Positions 1-8,885 of a DNA stretch of 64,000 nt are shown here, one piece after another. The DNA is taken from NCBI RefSeq assembly GCF_018811945.1, contig NZ_JACRVU010000007.1:70198-134197 (forward strand), in the 5' to 3' direction. The translations under genes and the position numbers were made by a program. Positions within the stretch are counted from its first letter, which is position 1. Each line of letters begins with the position of its first letter. The notes beneath the pieces are model-generated. The model was given only the letters and a program-made list of their open reading frames with translations, ran no database searches and was not told the origin of the DNA. Source of the DNA: Gluconobacter sp. P1C6_b. Lineage in GTDB: Bacteria > Pseudomonadota > Alphaproteobacteria > Acetobacterales > Acetobacteraceae.

Positions 1-371
1 ACGCCCATTCCATCGAGGTCTGGGACGGCGAAAAGCTGGTGGGCGGCCTGTATGGCGTGTCGCTGCGCGGGGGTTTTTTCGGCGAGAGCATGTTTTCGCG
101 CGAACGTGATGCTTCTAAGGTGGCTCTGGTTCATCTTGTCGCAGGGTTGCGCAAGGGGCGGTTCACGCTGCTGGATACGCAATACACCACGCCTCATCTG
201 ACGCGGCTTGGCGGTATCGGGATTCCGGCGGCGGATTATCAGTCCCTGCTTCATCAGGCGCTGACCGTGCACGCGGTCTGGCCTGACGATTTCAGCCTTC
301 AGGCCCTGCGGGAATCCATTGCGTCCCTGCGTGTGCCTGCCGGGTGCGCGCCTGCCGGAGATCCGCCATGA
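1..371 (+). CDS. aat: Leucyl/phenylalanyl-tRNA--protein transferase, 3' part
   Basis: Only the C-terminal part is present; the reading frame is open from base 3 at the window edge, so the gene starts upstream. The enzyme moves Leu or Phe from charged tRNA to the N-terminal Arg or Lys of cytosolic proteins, marking them for ClpAP (N-end rule). The core signature is visible as [14 protein letters not shown] followed by [10 protein letters not shown], then a conserved [14 protein letters not shown] segment near the C-terminus. The stop TGA overlaps the ATG of the next gene, so translation is probably coupled to the secreted protein downstream, though no functional link is obvious. Family assignment is secure. 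Confidence 0.93.
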   Translation, partial: AHSIEVWDGEKLVGGLYGVSLRGGFFGESMFSRERDASKVALVHLVAGLRKGRFTLLDTQYTTPHLTRLGGIGIPAADYQSLLHQALTVHAVWPDDFSLQALRESIASLRVPAGCAPAGDPP

Positions 372-1285
372 CTGTTTTCACGCGCCCCGCCCTCATGTCT
401 GCCGCGCCATTCGGGCTGCTGGCCGTCGGGCTGTGTCTGGTGACGCCGGCCCGTGCGGAGGATCATCCCCGCCTGACGCCGACGCGCGACGTCACGGTTG
501 TCTACGAACTCACCACGCCATCCGCGCCGCCCAAAGCTGGGCCTAATACCGTCAAGGTGGCGTTCTCGGGTGCGGGCGATCTGCTGCGGATTGATTCGCA
601 GGACGGCAATGGTGTGACGATTCTCGACCGGCCGGCGCAGCAGGTGACGCTCGTGATGATGAAGCAGCAGGTCTATACGCGCCTGCATCCCACCCATGGT
701 CTGCATAATCCGTTCATGCTCGATCTGGACATGCAGTACACACCGGCAGGGCATGAAACCGTGGCGGGCGTGGCCTGTGAGCGCTGGGATATCCAGAGCA
801 GCCATGGCAAGGCCAGCGCCTGCGTGACGGAGGACGGTGTCATTCTGGCTGAGAATGGCGTGGATGCGGATGGGGTGGAAGGATCGATCAAAGCCCTTTC
901 GGTATCCTATCAGGATATTCCGTCCTCGACGTTCGAGCCGCCGGCGGGATTCCATGTTCTCGAGCCGAAGGCCCGGCCGGCCCATCAGAGCCAGGCGGGA
1001 AGTGCGACGCCGTCTCCCGTGCCGGAAACTTCAGGCAGCGACATGAAGACGACAATGCCTGAGGCAGCGTCTCCCGAGACGTCCGATTCCGATAGTCCCG
1101 TGATTGGCAGCCAGGACAGTCCGGCCCCGGCGACGACAACGCCTGGTCCTGACGCGCCCTTGCCGGGGCAGTCTTCCCAGCCTGATACGACCCAGCCTTC
1201 CGTTTCCAATGATTCTTCGGGGGATGGCTCGGTGTCTGCTCCGGATCAGCCGCCCAGCGGTCCTGCTGATGGAAATCACAAATGA
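368..1285 (+). CDS. Secreted protein of unknown function with Pro/Ser-rich tail (paralogue 1)
   Basis: 305 residues. I chose the ATG at 368, which overlaps the aat stop (ATGA), over an in-frame ATG at 344 because it places a normal signal peptide at the N-terminus, with predicted cleavage after ARA at residue 30. Residues 31-200 form one domain holding two cysteines (C137 and C152) that could make a disulfide in the periplasm. Residues from about 203 to the end are low-complexity Pro/Ser/Thr/Asp, like a linker or wall-spanning tail. The next gene encodes a clear paralogue without the tail: both share a G-x-x-C-x-x-W motif, a second Cys about 15 residues later before T-x-DG, and an F-x-PP-x-G-x-H end. 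It loosely recalls DUF4412-type exported proteins. Function unknown. Confidence 0.75.
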   Translation: MTVFTRPALMSAAPFGLLAVGLCLVTPARAEDHPRLTPTRDVTVVYELTTPSAPPKAGPNTVKVAFSGAGDLLRIDSQDGNGVTILDRPAQQVTLVMMKQQVYTRLHPTHGLHNPFMLDLDMQYTPAGHETVAGVACERWDIQSSHGKASACVTEDGVILAENGVDADGVEGSIKALSVSYQDIPSSTFEPPAGFHVLEPKARPAHQSQAGSATPSPVPETSGSDMKTTMPEAASPETSDSDSPVIGSQDSPAPATTTPGPDAPLPGQSSQPDTTQPSVSNDSSGDGSVSAPDQPPSGPADGNHK

Positions 1286-1902
1286 GGCTGACGTTCTGGC
1301 ACGCCGCAGGTGGCGCGGCCTGTGTTCTGATGGCGGCGGTATGCGCTTTTCCGGCGAGGGCAGATGTGCCGTCTGCTCCGGTTCCGGCACCTGCGCCTGA
1401 GCCGGGTTCGGCCCCGCTGGTGACGCCCCTGCATGACGCCGATATCGATTACGTCCTGACCGGCCCCTCCGGGCAGCGCCTGCACCAGCGCATGCGCTGG
1501 ACGTCCGCGCTGTGGCGGCAGCGGGTTGAGCCGGAGGGCTCTGCTACGATCATGCTGACGGATTACCGCACGCATACGCTGATGGTGCTGGATGGCACGA
1601 ACCGCACGGCGACTGTCATGTCCGCGCCGGGGGAGGGCTTGTCCGCGCCCGGGACACCGGCATCCGGATCATGGCGCAGGCTGGGGCAGGGCAGGATCGC
1701 GGGGGAAGCCTGCACGATCTGGGAAAGTGCGGACAGCGACCGTCATCCGACCACATTCTGTTACACGGATGACGGTCTGATGCTCGGGGCGGTCCATGAT
1801 GGAAAGCCGGTCGTGGAAGCAGTTTCCGTCAGCCATGCCCCGCAGCCCGTCGAGATTTTTGACCCGCCGCCGGGCTATCACCGCGTCGATCCCGCGCACT
1901 GA
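1282..1902 (+). CDS. Secreted protein of unknown function (paralogue 2)
   Basis: 206 residues. The start ATG overlaps the preceding stop (ATGA). The signal peptide ends about residue 27 (PARA), followed by a short Pro/Ala-rich stretch. The mature domain matches the upstream protein: GEACTIW with a second Cys in FCYTDDG, and the terminal FDPPPGYH motif against FEPPAGFH upstream. The pair therefore arose by tandem duplication and diverged, and this copy lacks the long Pro/Ser tail. Translational coupling suggests the two are made together. No catalytic motif is visible; a periplasmic binding or chaperone role is possible but unproven. Confidence 0.75.
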   Translation: MRLTFWHAAGGAACVLMAAVCAFPARADVPSAPVPAPAPEPGSAPLVTPLHDADIDYVLTGPSGQRLHQRMRWTSALWRQRVEPEGSATIMLTDYRTHTLMVLDGTNRTATVMSAPGEGLSAPGTPASGSWRRLGQGRIAGEACTIWESADSDRHPTTFCYTDDGLMLGAVHDGKPVVEAVSVSHAPQPVEIFDPPPGYHRVDPAH

Positions 1903-2068
1903 GGTCGTGGGGTCTGAGGCGGGCAGGGCGCTGTTACAATTTGTCCGCCTCCTGCCATGATTGGCGCCTCTTGCTGCCATTTTCAGCGGGCATGATCTTT
2001 CTCATGGACGGAAAAGACCCCTTTCATCCGGGGATTTCCGGTCCACGTGTTTCGAGGAGAAAGATGCC

Positions 2069-2449
2069 ATGCGTCGCATCACACGTGCAGTTTTTATGGC
2101 CGCTCCCCTGCTGATCGGTTCTGCCATTGTCCCGAATGTTCTGGTGCCGCAGGCCCAGGCTCACTGGCATGGTGGCGGTCGCGGTCCTGGTCCCGGTTAT
2201 GGCGGCCCGCGTGGCGGCTGGCACGGGGGTTACCGCGATCACTCTGGCGCTATTGTGGGCGGGATCCTTGGCGGTTTGGCTCTGGGTGCCGTGGGTGGCG
2301 CGCTTCTGGCGCAGCCTTATGCACCTCCGCCGCCGCCTCCGCCGCAGGTTGTTTACGCTCCGCCGGCAGTCGTTTATGCCCCGCAGCCGCAGGTTGTTTA
2401 CGGACCGCCGCCGGGTCCGGCCTATCCGGGGATGTATCGGGGTTACTGA
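2069..2449 (+). CDS. Exported Gly/Pro-rich small protein
   Basis: 126 residues. I start at the ATG at 2069 because a strong GAGGAGA ribosome site lies 8-14 bases upstream; the open frame runs further back to 1961 without such a site. A signal peptide (charged MRRITR, hydrophobic core, AQA about residue 31) is followed by a Gly/His/Trp-rich segment, a glycine-zipper-like hydrophobic stretch (IVGGILGGLALGAVGGALLA, about residues 60-80) and a Pro/Tyr/Val-rich repeat tail built on QVVYAPP units. This layout resembles small envelope proteins with glycine zippers that sit in or on the outer membrane. No enzyme motif is seen and the function is unknown. Confidence 0.7.
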   Translation: MRRITRAVFMAAPLLIGSAIVPNVLVPQAQAHWHGGGRGPGPGYGGPRGGWHGGYRDHSGAIVGGILGGLALGAVGGALLAQPYAPPPPPPPQVVYAPPAVVYAPQPQVVYGPPPGPAYPGMYRGY

Positions 2450-2512
2450 TCTCGGCAAACTGAACGCTTTGTGTCCACTTTGCCTTGATCGGACCGGAAG
2501 GGTGAGGCAATC

Positions 2513-3019
2513 ATGCCCGTCATGACAGCTTCTTCCTCCAAAACGGACCTTCAGCCGGGTGACCGGGCGCCGGATTTCACGCTTTCCGCCTCGGGTGGAC
2601 GCACGGTCAGCAGTGCGGAGCTGAAGGGGAAGCCCTATCTGCTCTATTTCTATCCGAAGGCCGATACACCGGGCTGCACCACGCAGGCCTGTGGTCTTCA
2701 GGAAGTCCTGCCGAAGTTTGAGGCCGATGGCCTGACCATCATTGGCGTCAGTCCCGATCCGGTGGCGAAAATTGAAAAATTCGCCACCAAATACGGGCTC
2801 CAGTTTCCGCTGGCCTCGGATGAGGATCATGCCGTCGCCGAGGCTTATGGAACATGGGTTGAGAAATCCATGTATGGCCGGACCTATATGGGAATGGAGC
2901 GCAGCTCCTTCCTGGTGGACGGGCAGGGCATCATCCGGAACGTGTGGCGCAAGGTGAAGCCTGCGGCCCATGCGGCTCTGGTGGCTGAAGCGTTCCGGGA
3001 TCTCTCTTCGGGAGCCTGA
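2513..3019 (+). CDS. bcp: Peroxiredoxin, BCP type (thioredoxin-dependent thiol peroxidase)
   Basis: 168 residues, normal family length. It reduces hydrogen peroxide and organic hydroperoxides using thioredoxin. The peroxidatic Cys is in the PKADTPGCTTQAC motif (C55), with the resolving Cys five residues later (C60), the 1-Cys/atypical 2-Cys layout of the BCP/PrxQ group. GDRAPDFTL near the N-terminus is the usual first strand of the fold. The gene stands between an exported small protein and a large AsmA-type gene, with short gaps on both sides. An oxidative bacterium carrying membrane dehydrogenases would need such a cytosolic peroxidase. An ATG four codons in is an alternative start. Confidence 0.93.
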   Translation: MPVMTASSSKTDLQPGDRAPDFTLSASGGRTVSSAELKGKPYLLYFYPKADTPGCTTQACGLQEVLPKFEADGLTIIGVSPDPVAKIEKFATKYGLQFPLASDEDHAVAEAYGTWVEKSMYGRTYMGMERSSFLVDGQGIIRNVWRKVKPAAHAALVAEAFRDLSSGA

Positions 3020-3078
3020 GGGCTTTCCCCACAAACTTTTACGAGGGAGACAGGCCGGAAACGCGCCGATGACCGTCT

Positions 3079-6000
3079 ATGGCCGTCCCCGACTTCCCGC
3101 GCCCTCCCCGCAGGCGTTTCCATCCTTTCTGCCCGGGGCCGCATTTCCCCCGGCATCTGCATATCGCACGCTGGGCGGCGCTGGCCTGTGTCACGCCGAT
3201 TGCGCTTTTTGCCGCTGCGGGAAGTGTCTTCCTGTGGGAGCTGGCGCATGGTCCGGTGGACATCACGCGCGTCTCGCATCTCGTGGAGCCTGTCTCCATC
3301 GCGGCGGGCAAGCGTCCCGGACATCCGGCCGGCCGTCTGAGCTGGGATACGCTGCGCATCCAGTGGCAGCCGGCCGCGGGCGGCGTTCCCGCCGGGCTTG
3401 TGCTGATGGCGCGGGGGCTGAAGGTCACCCGCTTCGATAATCTGATCGCTGAACGTGCCGACGAGGCCGATGCCGTCCTGTCGCTGAGCGCCCTGTTCGA
3501 GGGTGTGATCGCGCCGCGGACCCTGCGGCTTGAGAACGCTACGCTGGCCCTGCGCCGTCTGCCTGATGGCGATGTGGACATGGATCTGCCAAACCAGAAG
3601 CGCGGCGGTCGGGGTGTGCCGACGCGGCTGGACCGGCTGCGGGCCATTGATGTCCACAATGTTTCCATCACCCTTGCCGGACTGCCGCAGGACCGGACCG
3701 CCGTGATCGGGCCGGTCGAGATGCAGGCGCGCCGCATCCGGGAGGCGCCGCATTCGCCGGATTTCGTCTGGACGGGAACGGCCCGGACGATGGTCATGCT
3801 CGACGGGTTGCGTACGACCCTGACCGCGCAGGCCAGACAGGTCGGGAATACGGGCAGGCTGCATCTGGACAGCACGCCGTTCGAGCCTGCGGAGCTTGGT
3901 GTTTTCAGCCCGCTGGCGGCGGACTGGCATGTTCCGGTGTCGGTCGGCGCTGATGCGGTTTTTGTGCCGCATGGCATGGATGAGCAGCCGTCGGAGCTGA
4001 CGCTGAACCTGACGCTGGGCGATGGGCAGGTTTTCCAGAAAACGGTCGAGCCGATTCATCTTCATGCCGGACAGGCGAGCGTGCATCTGCGGATGGATCG
4101 CCCGGGTCTGGACGGGGGAGCCACGGTTTCGGTGCCGTCTGCCGGGCTGGATGTGGCGGATAACGCGGGTGCGCTGACGCATGTGCATGCCTCGGCCAGT
4201 CTGAGACTGGATAGTCTGCGCCAGCCACGGGTGATGGATGGGGACGCGGAAGCCGGGCTGGACGGGGTGCGCTTTGCGACGCTGGGTTCCATCTGGCCGG
4301 CGAGCATCATCAAGGGCGGGCGGCGCTGGATTTCCCGGAACATCACCGACGGCACGGGACGGGATCTTGAGGTCAGGGCCCATCTGCATGGCGAGCACGG
4401 GCCGGACAGCATCCTGCCGGTCTCGGTTCAGGGGCAGTTGACGGGGCGCGGGCTGACGGTGAACTGGCTGCGGCCGGTTCCGCCAGCGACGGGCCTGGAT
4501 GCATCCCTGCATTTCGACGGGCCGGAGACGCTCGTGATTGATCTGAGCCGGGGTGTTCAGCCCACGGGCGTGAAGGAGAACGTGCTTCTTCCCGACGGGG
4601 AGATCCGGATTGGCGATCTGTATGCCAAGGATCAGACCGGCGATATTTCCACGCATCTGACGGGGCCTCTTGCGGGGTTCATGTCCGCGCTGGCGCACCC
4701 GCGGCTGCATCTTCTGGCGCGGCATCCGCTGCCGTTCACGCATCCGGAAGGGATGGTGGACGCGCATGTGCGTCTGACGCTGCCGCTTGTCGCGCACATT
4801 CCGGACGGGGCGCTTCATGTCTGGACACAGGCCACGTTCTCCGGCGTGCATCTGGGCAATGTGCTGATGGGGCAGCCGGTGGACGGGGCGTCGGGGAAGA
4901 TGTCCGCGACCGAGGATGGGCTGGACCTGACGGGGGACGGACGGCTTGCGGGGATTCCCACGCATGTCGTGCTGCATGAGAACTTTCAGGGCGGGGCGCC
5001 GTCGCGGGTGTTGCAGACGATTGATGCGCGGTCGGTTCTGGACCCGCAGTCCACCGCGAAGGCCCGGATTGCGCCGGGGGGGCTGTTTGACGGGCATGCG
5101 GTTCTGAATGCACATTTCGTGCAGCAGGCCAATGAGATGTCCGATCTGAAGCTGTCGCTGGACATGGCGCAGGCGGCGCTGACAGTGCCGATCTGGGCCA
5201 AGCCGATGGGTGAGCCTGCGACGGCCATGGTGCATATCGGGTTCCAGAAAGGGCGGATGTCGGTTCTGGATGGATTGCAGGCGCATGGGACCGGGCTTTC
5301 CGTAGCGGGGCGCGGCGTGACCCGGGCAGGCAAGCTGACGGGGATCGTGCTTGAGGGCTTCAGGATCGGCCGGACGGAGGGCGATGCGCGCATTGCCCTG
5401 CCGCAGGCCGTGGATCAGCCGATCGGCGTGACGGTCGATGCGGATCCGCTGGATCTGGCGCCGATGTTCGCGCCCCATCCGCCGACAGCGGCGGCGCCTG
5501 CATCGCAGGGCAGCTCGGGGGCGAAGGGTGCCTCCATGGGAGACAACTGGTCCATCAGCCTGAATGCGCCGCATGTTTATTACGGGCCGAAGGCACAGGT
5601 AGGTGGTGTCGTCTCGCAGATCGAACTGCGGAACGGGCATCTGACATCAGGGCGGTTTGCGCTCGATGCGCCGACGCGGGTCCGGGCGGTTCTGGCCGAT
5701 ACGGGGCGCGAGCATCCGTTTGTGCTGGATATCGACAATCTGGGGACGCTGCTTGAGGGCCTGGGGTTGTATGACCGTATCCGGGGTGGGCAGACGCATC
5801 TGGACGGGGTGTTTACGCCCGACGAGACGACAGTGCGGAAGGTGCCGGAAGGTCGGAATACGAAATCGGCCGGGCTGTGGGGCGGGCTGCCGCCTTTCCG
5901 CGGGCATGTGGAAATGGGGCCATCGCAGTTTCTGCGGCCGCCTCTGACGCTGACGGCGGTATCGGACCTGTCTCCGCTGCACTGGCTGACCAATCATCTG

Positions 6001-6345
6001 GACCGCTTCGAGATCAGCCATCTGGCCACGCGCCTGAGCCTGGCAGGGAACCTGCTGGTGCTGCATGACGGCGTGATCGGCAATCAGGCGCTGGGGGCCA
6101 CGATGGAAGGGCCGATTGACCTGACGACATCCACGCTGAATCTGAACGGGACGATCGTCCCGCTGTTCGGGCTCAATGCGCTTCCGGGGCGGCTGCCGGT
6201 GCTGGGGCATCTGCTGTCTCCCGAGAAGGGGGGCGGGCTGCTGGCGGCGACGTTCGATCTGCATGGGACGGTCGAGAAGCCGGATCTGTCGATCAATCCG
6301 CTGTCGATGCTGCTGCCGGGCGTGATGCGGCGCATCCTTCATTAA
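3079..6345 (+). CDS. Large AsmA-like / YhdP-type envelope protein
   Basis: 1088 residues. The N-terminus is positively charged and Pro-rich, followed by one transmembrane helix (about residues 30-55), then a very long periplasmic region of beta-rich repeats. The C-terminal third carries the AsmA-like C-terminal pattern (TSTLNLNGTIVPLFGLNALPG followed by LFDLHGTVEKPDLSINPLS-type strands), as in YhdP and other AsmA-clan proteins. Members of this clan are thought to bridge the inner and outer membranes and move phospholipid. The in-frame codon three before the ATG is a stop region, so 3079 is the earliest start. A second AsmA gene lies 2.5 kb downstream on the same strand. Exact substrate unknown. 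Confidence 0.82.
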   Translation: MAVPDFPRPPRRRFHPFCPGPHFPRHLHIARWAALACVTPIALFAAAGSVFLWELAHGPVDITRVSHLVEPVSIAAGKRPGHPAGRLSWDTLRIQWQPAAGGVPAGLVLMARGLKVTRFDNLIAERADEADAVLSLSALFEGVIAPRTLRLENATLALRRLPDGDVDMDLPNQKRGGRGVPTRLDRLRAIDVHNVSITLAGLPQDRTAVIGPVEMQARRIREAPHSPDFVWTGTARTMVMLDGLRTTLTAQARQVGNTGRLHLDSTPFEPAELGVFSPLAADWHVPVSVGADAVFVPHGMDEQPSELTLNLTLGDGQVFQKTVEPIHLHAGQASVHLRMDRPGLDGGATVSVPSAGLDVADNAGALTHVHASASLRLDSLRQPRVMDGDAEAGLDGVRFATLGSIWPASIIKGGRRWISRNITDGTGRDLEVRAHLHGEHGPDSILPVSVQGQLTGRGLTVNWLRPVPPATGLDASLHFDGPETLVIDLSRGVQPTGVKENVLLPDGEIRIGDLYAKDQTGDISTHLTGPLAGFMSALAHPRLHLLARHPLPFTHPEGMVDAHVRLTLPLVAHIPDGALHVWTQATFSGVHLGNVLMGQPVDGASGKMSATEDGLDLTGDGRLAGIPTHVVLHENFQGGAPSRVLQTIDARSVLDPQSTAKARIAPGGLFDGHAVLNAHFVQQANEMSDLKLSLDMAQAALTVPIWAKPMGEPATAMVHIGFQKGRMSVLDGLQAHGTGLSVAGRGVTRAGKLTGIVLEGFRIGRTEGDARIALPQAVDQPIGVTVDADPLDLAPMFAPHPPTAAAPASQGSSGAKGASMGDNWSISLNAPHVYYGPKAQVGGVVSQIELRNGHLTSGRFALDAPTRVRAVLADTGREHPFVLDIDNLGTLLEGLGLYDRIRGGQTHLDGVFTPDETTVRKVPEGRNTKSAGLWGGLPPFRGHVEMGPSQFLRPPLTLTAVSDLSPLHWLTNHLDRFEISHLATRLSLAGNLLVLHDGVIGNQALGATMEGPIDLTTSTLNLNGTIVPLFGLNALPGRLPVLGHLLSPEKGGGLLAATFDLHGTVEKPDLSINPLSMLLPGVMRRILH

Positions 6346-6462
6346 GTCGGCGGCCGGGGTTATGCTCCGGTAACGTGAGGCCGGGGATTTTCCTGAGCGG
6401 TCGGGCTTCCCATATCCGGGGAGCAGGCCTTCTGACGGGGCTTCGGGGAGCGGGAGACGCCA

Positions 6463-7881
6463 GTGACCGACATGACAGATCTTTTCGGCGGTGCTCCGGA
6501 AGCGAACCGTGCTCCGGGACATGCCGCAGCCCGTGGGCCGTCCCGTGCGCCGGAGAAGATGCGGCCGCAACGCCCCATCGAGGCGCCGCAGGTTCAGCGT
6601 CGGCCGCCGTCACGCACCCAGCCTCTGGCGGACCGTCTGCGGCCGAAGCGGCTGGAGGATGTGCGGGGGCAGGATCATCTGCTTGGGCCTGAGGGCACGC
6701 TCACGCGGATGCTGGAACGGGGTACGCTGTCCAGCCTGATTCTGTGGGGCGGTCCGGGATGTGGCAAGACGACGATCGCGCGGCTTCTCGCAGGGCGTGC
6801 TGGACTGTTTTATTCCCAGATTTCGGCTGTGTTTTCCGGGGTGGCGGATCTGCGGCGGGCGTTTGAGGAAGCGGATCAGAAACAGGCGGCGACCGGCAAG
6901 GGGACGCTGCTGTTCGTTGACGAGATCCATCGCTTCAACCGGGCCCAGCAGGATGGGTTTCTGCCTTATGTGGAGCGCGGGACGGTGGTTCTGGTGGGCG
7001 CGACCACGGAGAATCCGTCTTTTGCGCTGAATGCGGCGCTGCTCTCGCGATGTCAGGTTCTGGTGCTCAACCGGCTGGATGATGCGAGCCTTGAGAGCCT
7101 GCTGCTGCATGCGGAAGAGGAAGTCGGGCGTCCTCTCCCACTTGATCCGGAAGCGCGGGCCAGTCTGCGGGCCATGGCGGACGGAGACGGGCGGTATCTG
7201 CTGAACATGGTCGAGCAGCTTGTGGCGCTTGATCCGTCGAAAGTTCTGACGCCGCGCGATCTGGCGGCGATCCTGTCGCGCCGGGCCATCCTGTATGACC
7301 GGGATCGGGAAGAGCACTACAATCTCATTTCTGCGTTGCACAAATCGCTGCGGGGCAGTGATCCGGATGCGGCTCTGTACTGGTTTGCGCGGATGCTGGA
7401 GGGCGGGGAGGACCCGCGCTACATCGCCCGGCGCCTGACGCGGTTTGCGGCCGAGGATGTGGGGCAGGCCGATCCTTCCGCGCTGCCGATGGCGGTGGCG
7501 GGGTGGCAGACCTATGAACGGCTGGGATCTCCGGAAGGGGAGCTGGCGCTGGCGCAGGTCGTGGTGCATCTGGCGACCGCGCCGAAATCCAATGCGGTTT
7601 ACACGGCCTATAAGGCGGCCCGTGCCCTGGCGCGCGATACCGGAAGCCTTATGCCGCCGTCGCATATCCTGAACGCGCCGACGAACCTGATGAAGGATAT
7701 CGGGTACGGCAAGGGCTATGAATACGACCACGACAGCGAAGACGCGTTTTCGGGTCAGAACTACTTTCCGGACGGGATGCCCAGAGCGTCCCTTTATCAT
7801 CCCACGGACCGCGGACATGAGGGGCGTATCAGAAAACTTCTGGACATGCGGGCCGCCAAGAGGGCATCCCGCGAACCATGA
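6463..7881 (+). CDS. rarA: Replication-associated recombination protein A (AAA+ ATPase)
   Basis: 472 residues. This clamp-loader-like AAA+ protein (RarA/MgsA, related to eukaryotic WRNIP1) acts at stalled replication forks. Walker A GGPGCGKTT is at about residues 96-104 and Walker B FVDEIHRFN at 151-159; sensor 1 is GATTENPSF, and the C-terminal tetramerisation region contains the conserved HNALKSLRGS-like stretch (SALHKSLRGSD). The GTG at 6463 follows a purine-rich site (GGGGAGCGGGAG); an ATG at 6472 in the same frame is an equally possible start. The gene overlaps the start of the pseudouridine synthase gene by ATGA, so they form one transcription unit. Confidence 0.95.
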   Translation: MTDMTDLFGGAPEANRAPGHAAARGPSRAPEKMRPQRPIEAPQVQRRPPSRTQPLADRLRPKRLEDVRGQDHLLGPEGTLTRMLERGTLSSLILWGGPGCGKTTIARLLAGRAGLFYSQISAVFSGVADLRRAFEEADQKQAATGKGTLLFVDEIHRFNRAQQDGFLPYVERGTVVLVGATTENPSFALNAALLSRCQVLVLNRLDDASLESLLLHAEEEVGRPLPLDPEARASLRAMADGDGRYLLNMVEQLVALDPSKVLTPRDLAAILSRRAILYDRDREEHYNLISALHKSLRGSDPDAALYWFARMLEGGEDPRYIARRLTRFAAEDVGQADPSALPMAVAGWQTYERLGSPEGELALAQVVVHLATAPKSNAVYTAYKAARALARDTGSLMPPSHILNAPTNLMKDIGYGKGYEYDHDSEDAFSGQNYFPDGMPRASLYHPTDRGHEGRIRKLLDMRAAKRASREP

Positions 7882-8885
7882 CAGTTACCAACCGCATCGT
7901 GACCGAGGATGAGGCCGATATTCGCCTCGACCGCTGGTTCAGACGTCACTACCCCAATCTGACGCAGGGCGCGCTCCAGAAACTGTGCCGCAAGGGACAG
8001 ATCCGCGTGGAGGGAGGGCGTGTTCAGACCAATACGCGCCTGATCCCCGGCCAGAGCGTCCGTATCCCGCCGCTTCCGGATGTGGACAAGCCCGCACCTC
8101 TGCCGCCACCGGATCCGATGCTGGCGCGTGAGATCAAAAAGATGGTGATCTATGAGGACGAGCATCTGCTGGTTCTCGACAAGCCATCGGGCCTTGCGAC
8201 GCAGGGTGGACCGGGCATTACCAAACATGTGGACATGATGCTCGACGGTCTGCGCCCTGAAGGCGGGGACCGGCCGCGTCTGGTCCACCGTATTGACCGT
8301 GATACGTCCGGCATCCTGCTGATTGCCCGCACGCCGGGTGTGGCGGCGAAACTTGCGGCGGCGTTCCGTGGGCGCGATGTGGAGAAGACGTACTGGGCCG
8401 TGGTCGTCGGGCGGCCCTCGCCGGAATCCGGCATTATCGACCAGCCGCTGGCGAAGATCGGTGCGGGTGGTGCGGCTCTGGTGATTGCGGCGTCACGCGA
8501 TGAGGAAGACGCGGCTTCGGCCAAGACGGAATATGAAACGCTCGATGCGGCCGGCAAGAAGCTGAGCTGGCTGAAGCTGTCTCCGCTGACCGGGCGGACG
8601 CATCAGCTGCGCGTGCATACCGAATCCATTGGAACACCGATCGTTGGTGATCCGCGCTATGGCGGGAAGGCCGCGCATCCGGAAGGGTTCATCGACCGGC
8701 TGCATCTGCATGCGCGCCAGCTCGATATTCCGCATCCGGCCGGGGGGCGTCTGATCGTGACGGCACCTCTGCCGCCGCATATGCGCGAAACATTCCGCAC
8801 GCTGGGATTCGTGCCGGGTGAGACGCCCGCGCCCAAGCGTGTCCGGGGCGGGAACAGCAGCAAGGGCCGGGGGCCTGCGAAATGA
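7878..8885 (+). CDS. rluC: RluA-family 23S rRNA pseudouridine synthase (RluC-like)
   Basis: 335 residues. It has an N-terminal S4 RNA-binding domain (about residues 12-75) and a pseudouridine synthase domain from about residue 88. The catalytic motif HRIDRDTSG is at residues 137-145, with the nucleophilic Asp at 140. LTGRTHQLRVH near residue 237 is the second family signature. RluC modifies three uridines of 23S rRNA and RluD three in helix 69; sequence alone cannot settle the exact targets, so RluC is the best guess. The start overlaps the rarA stop, and the stop overlaps the start of the AsmA gene, making a rarA-rluC-asmA-atp12 chain. Confidence 0.9.
   Translation: MTVTNRIVTEDEADIRLDRWFRRHYPNLTQGALQKLCRKGQIRVEGGRVQTNTRLIPGQSVRIPPLPDVDKPAPLPPPDPMLAREIKKMVIYEDEHLLVLDKPSGLATQGGPGITKHVDMMLDGLRPEGGDRPRLVHRIDRDTSGILLIARTPGVAAKLAAAFRGRDVEKTYWAVVVGRPSPESGIIDQPLAKIGAGGAALVIAASRDEEDAASAKTEYETLDAAGKKLSWLKLSPLTGRTHQLRVHTESIGTPIVGDPRYGGKAAHPEGFIDRLHLHARQLDIPHPAGGRLIVTAPLPPHMRETFRTLGFVPGETPAPKRVRGGNSSKGRGPAK

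Noticed and set aside
2884-5640. 918-codon open frame antisense to the large AsmA-like gene
   Set aside because: It is rich in Arg, Pro, His and Gln and lacks any domain or start signal, as expected from the complement of a GC-rich gene. The plus-strand gene has clear AsmA features.
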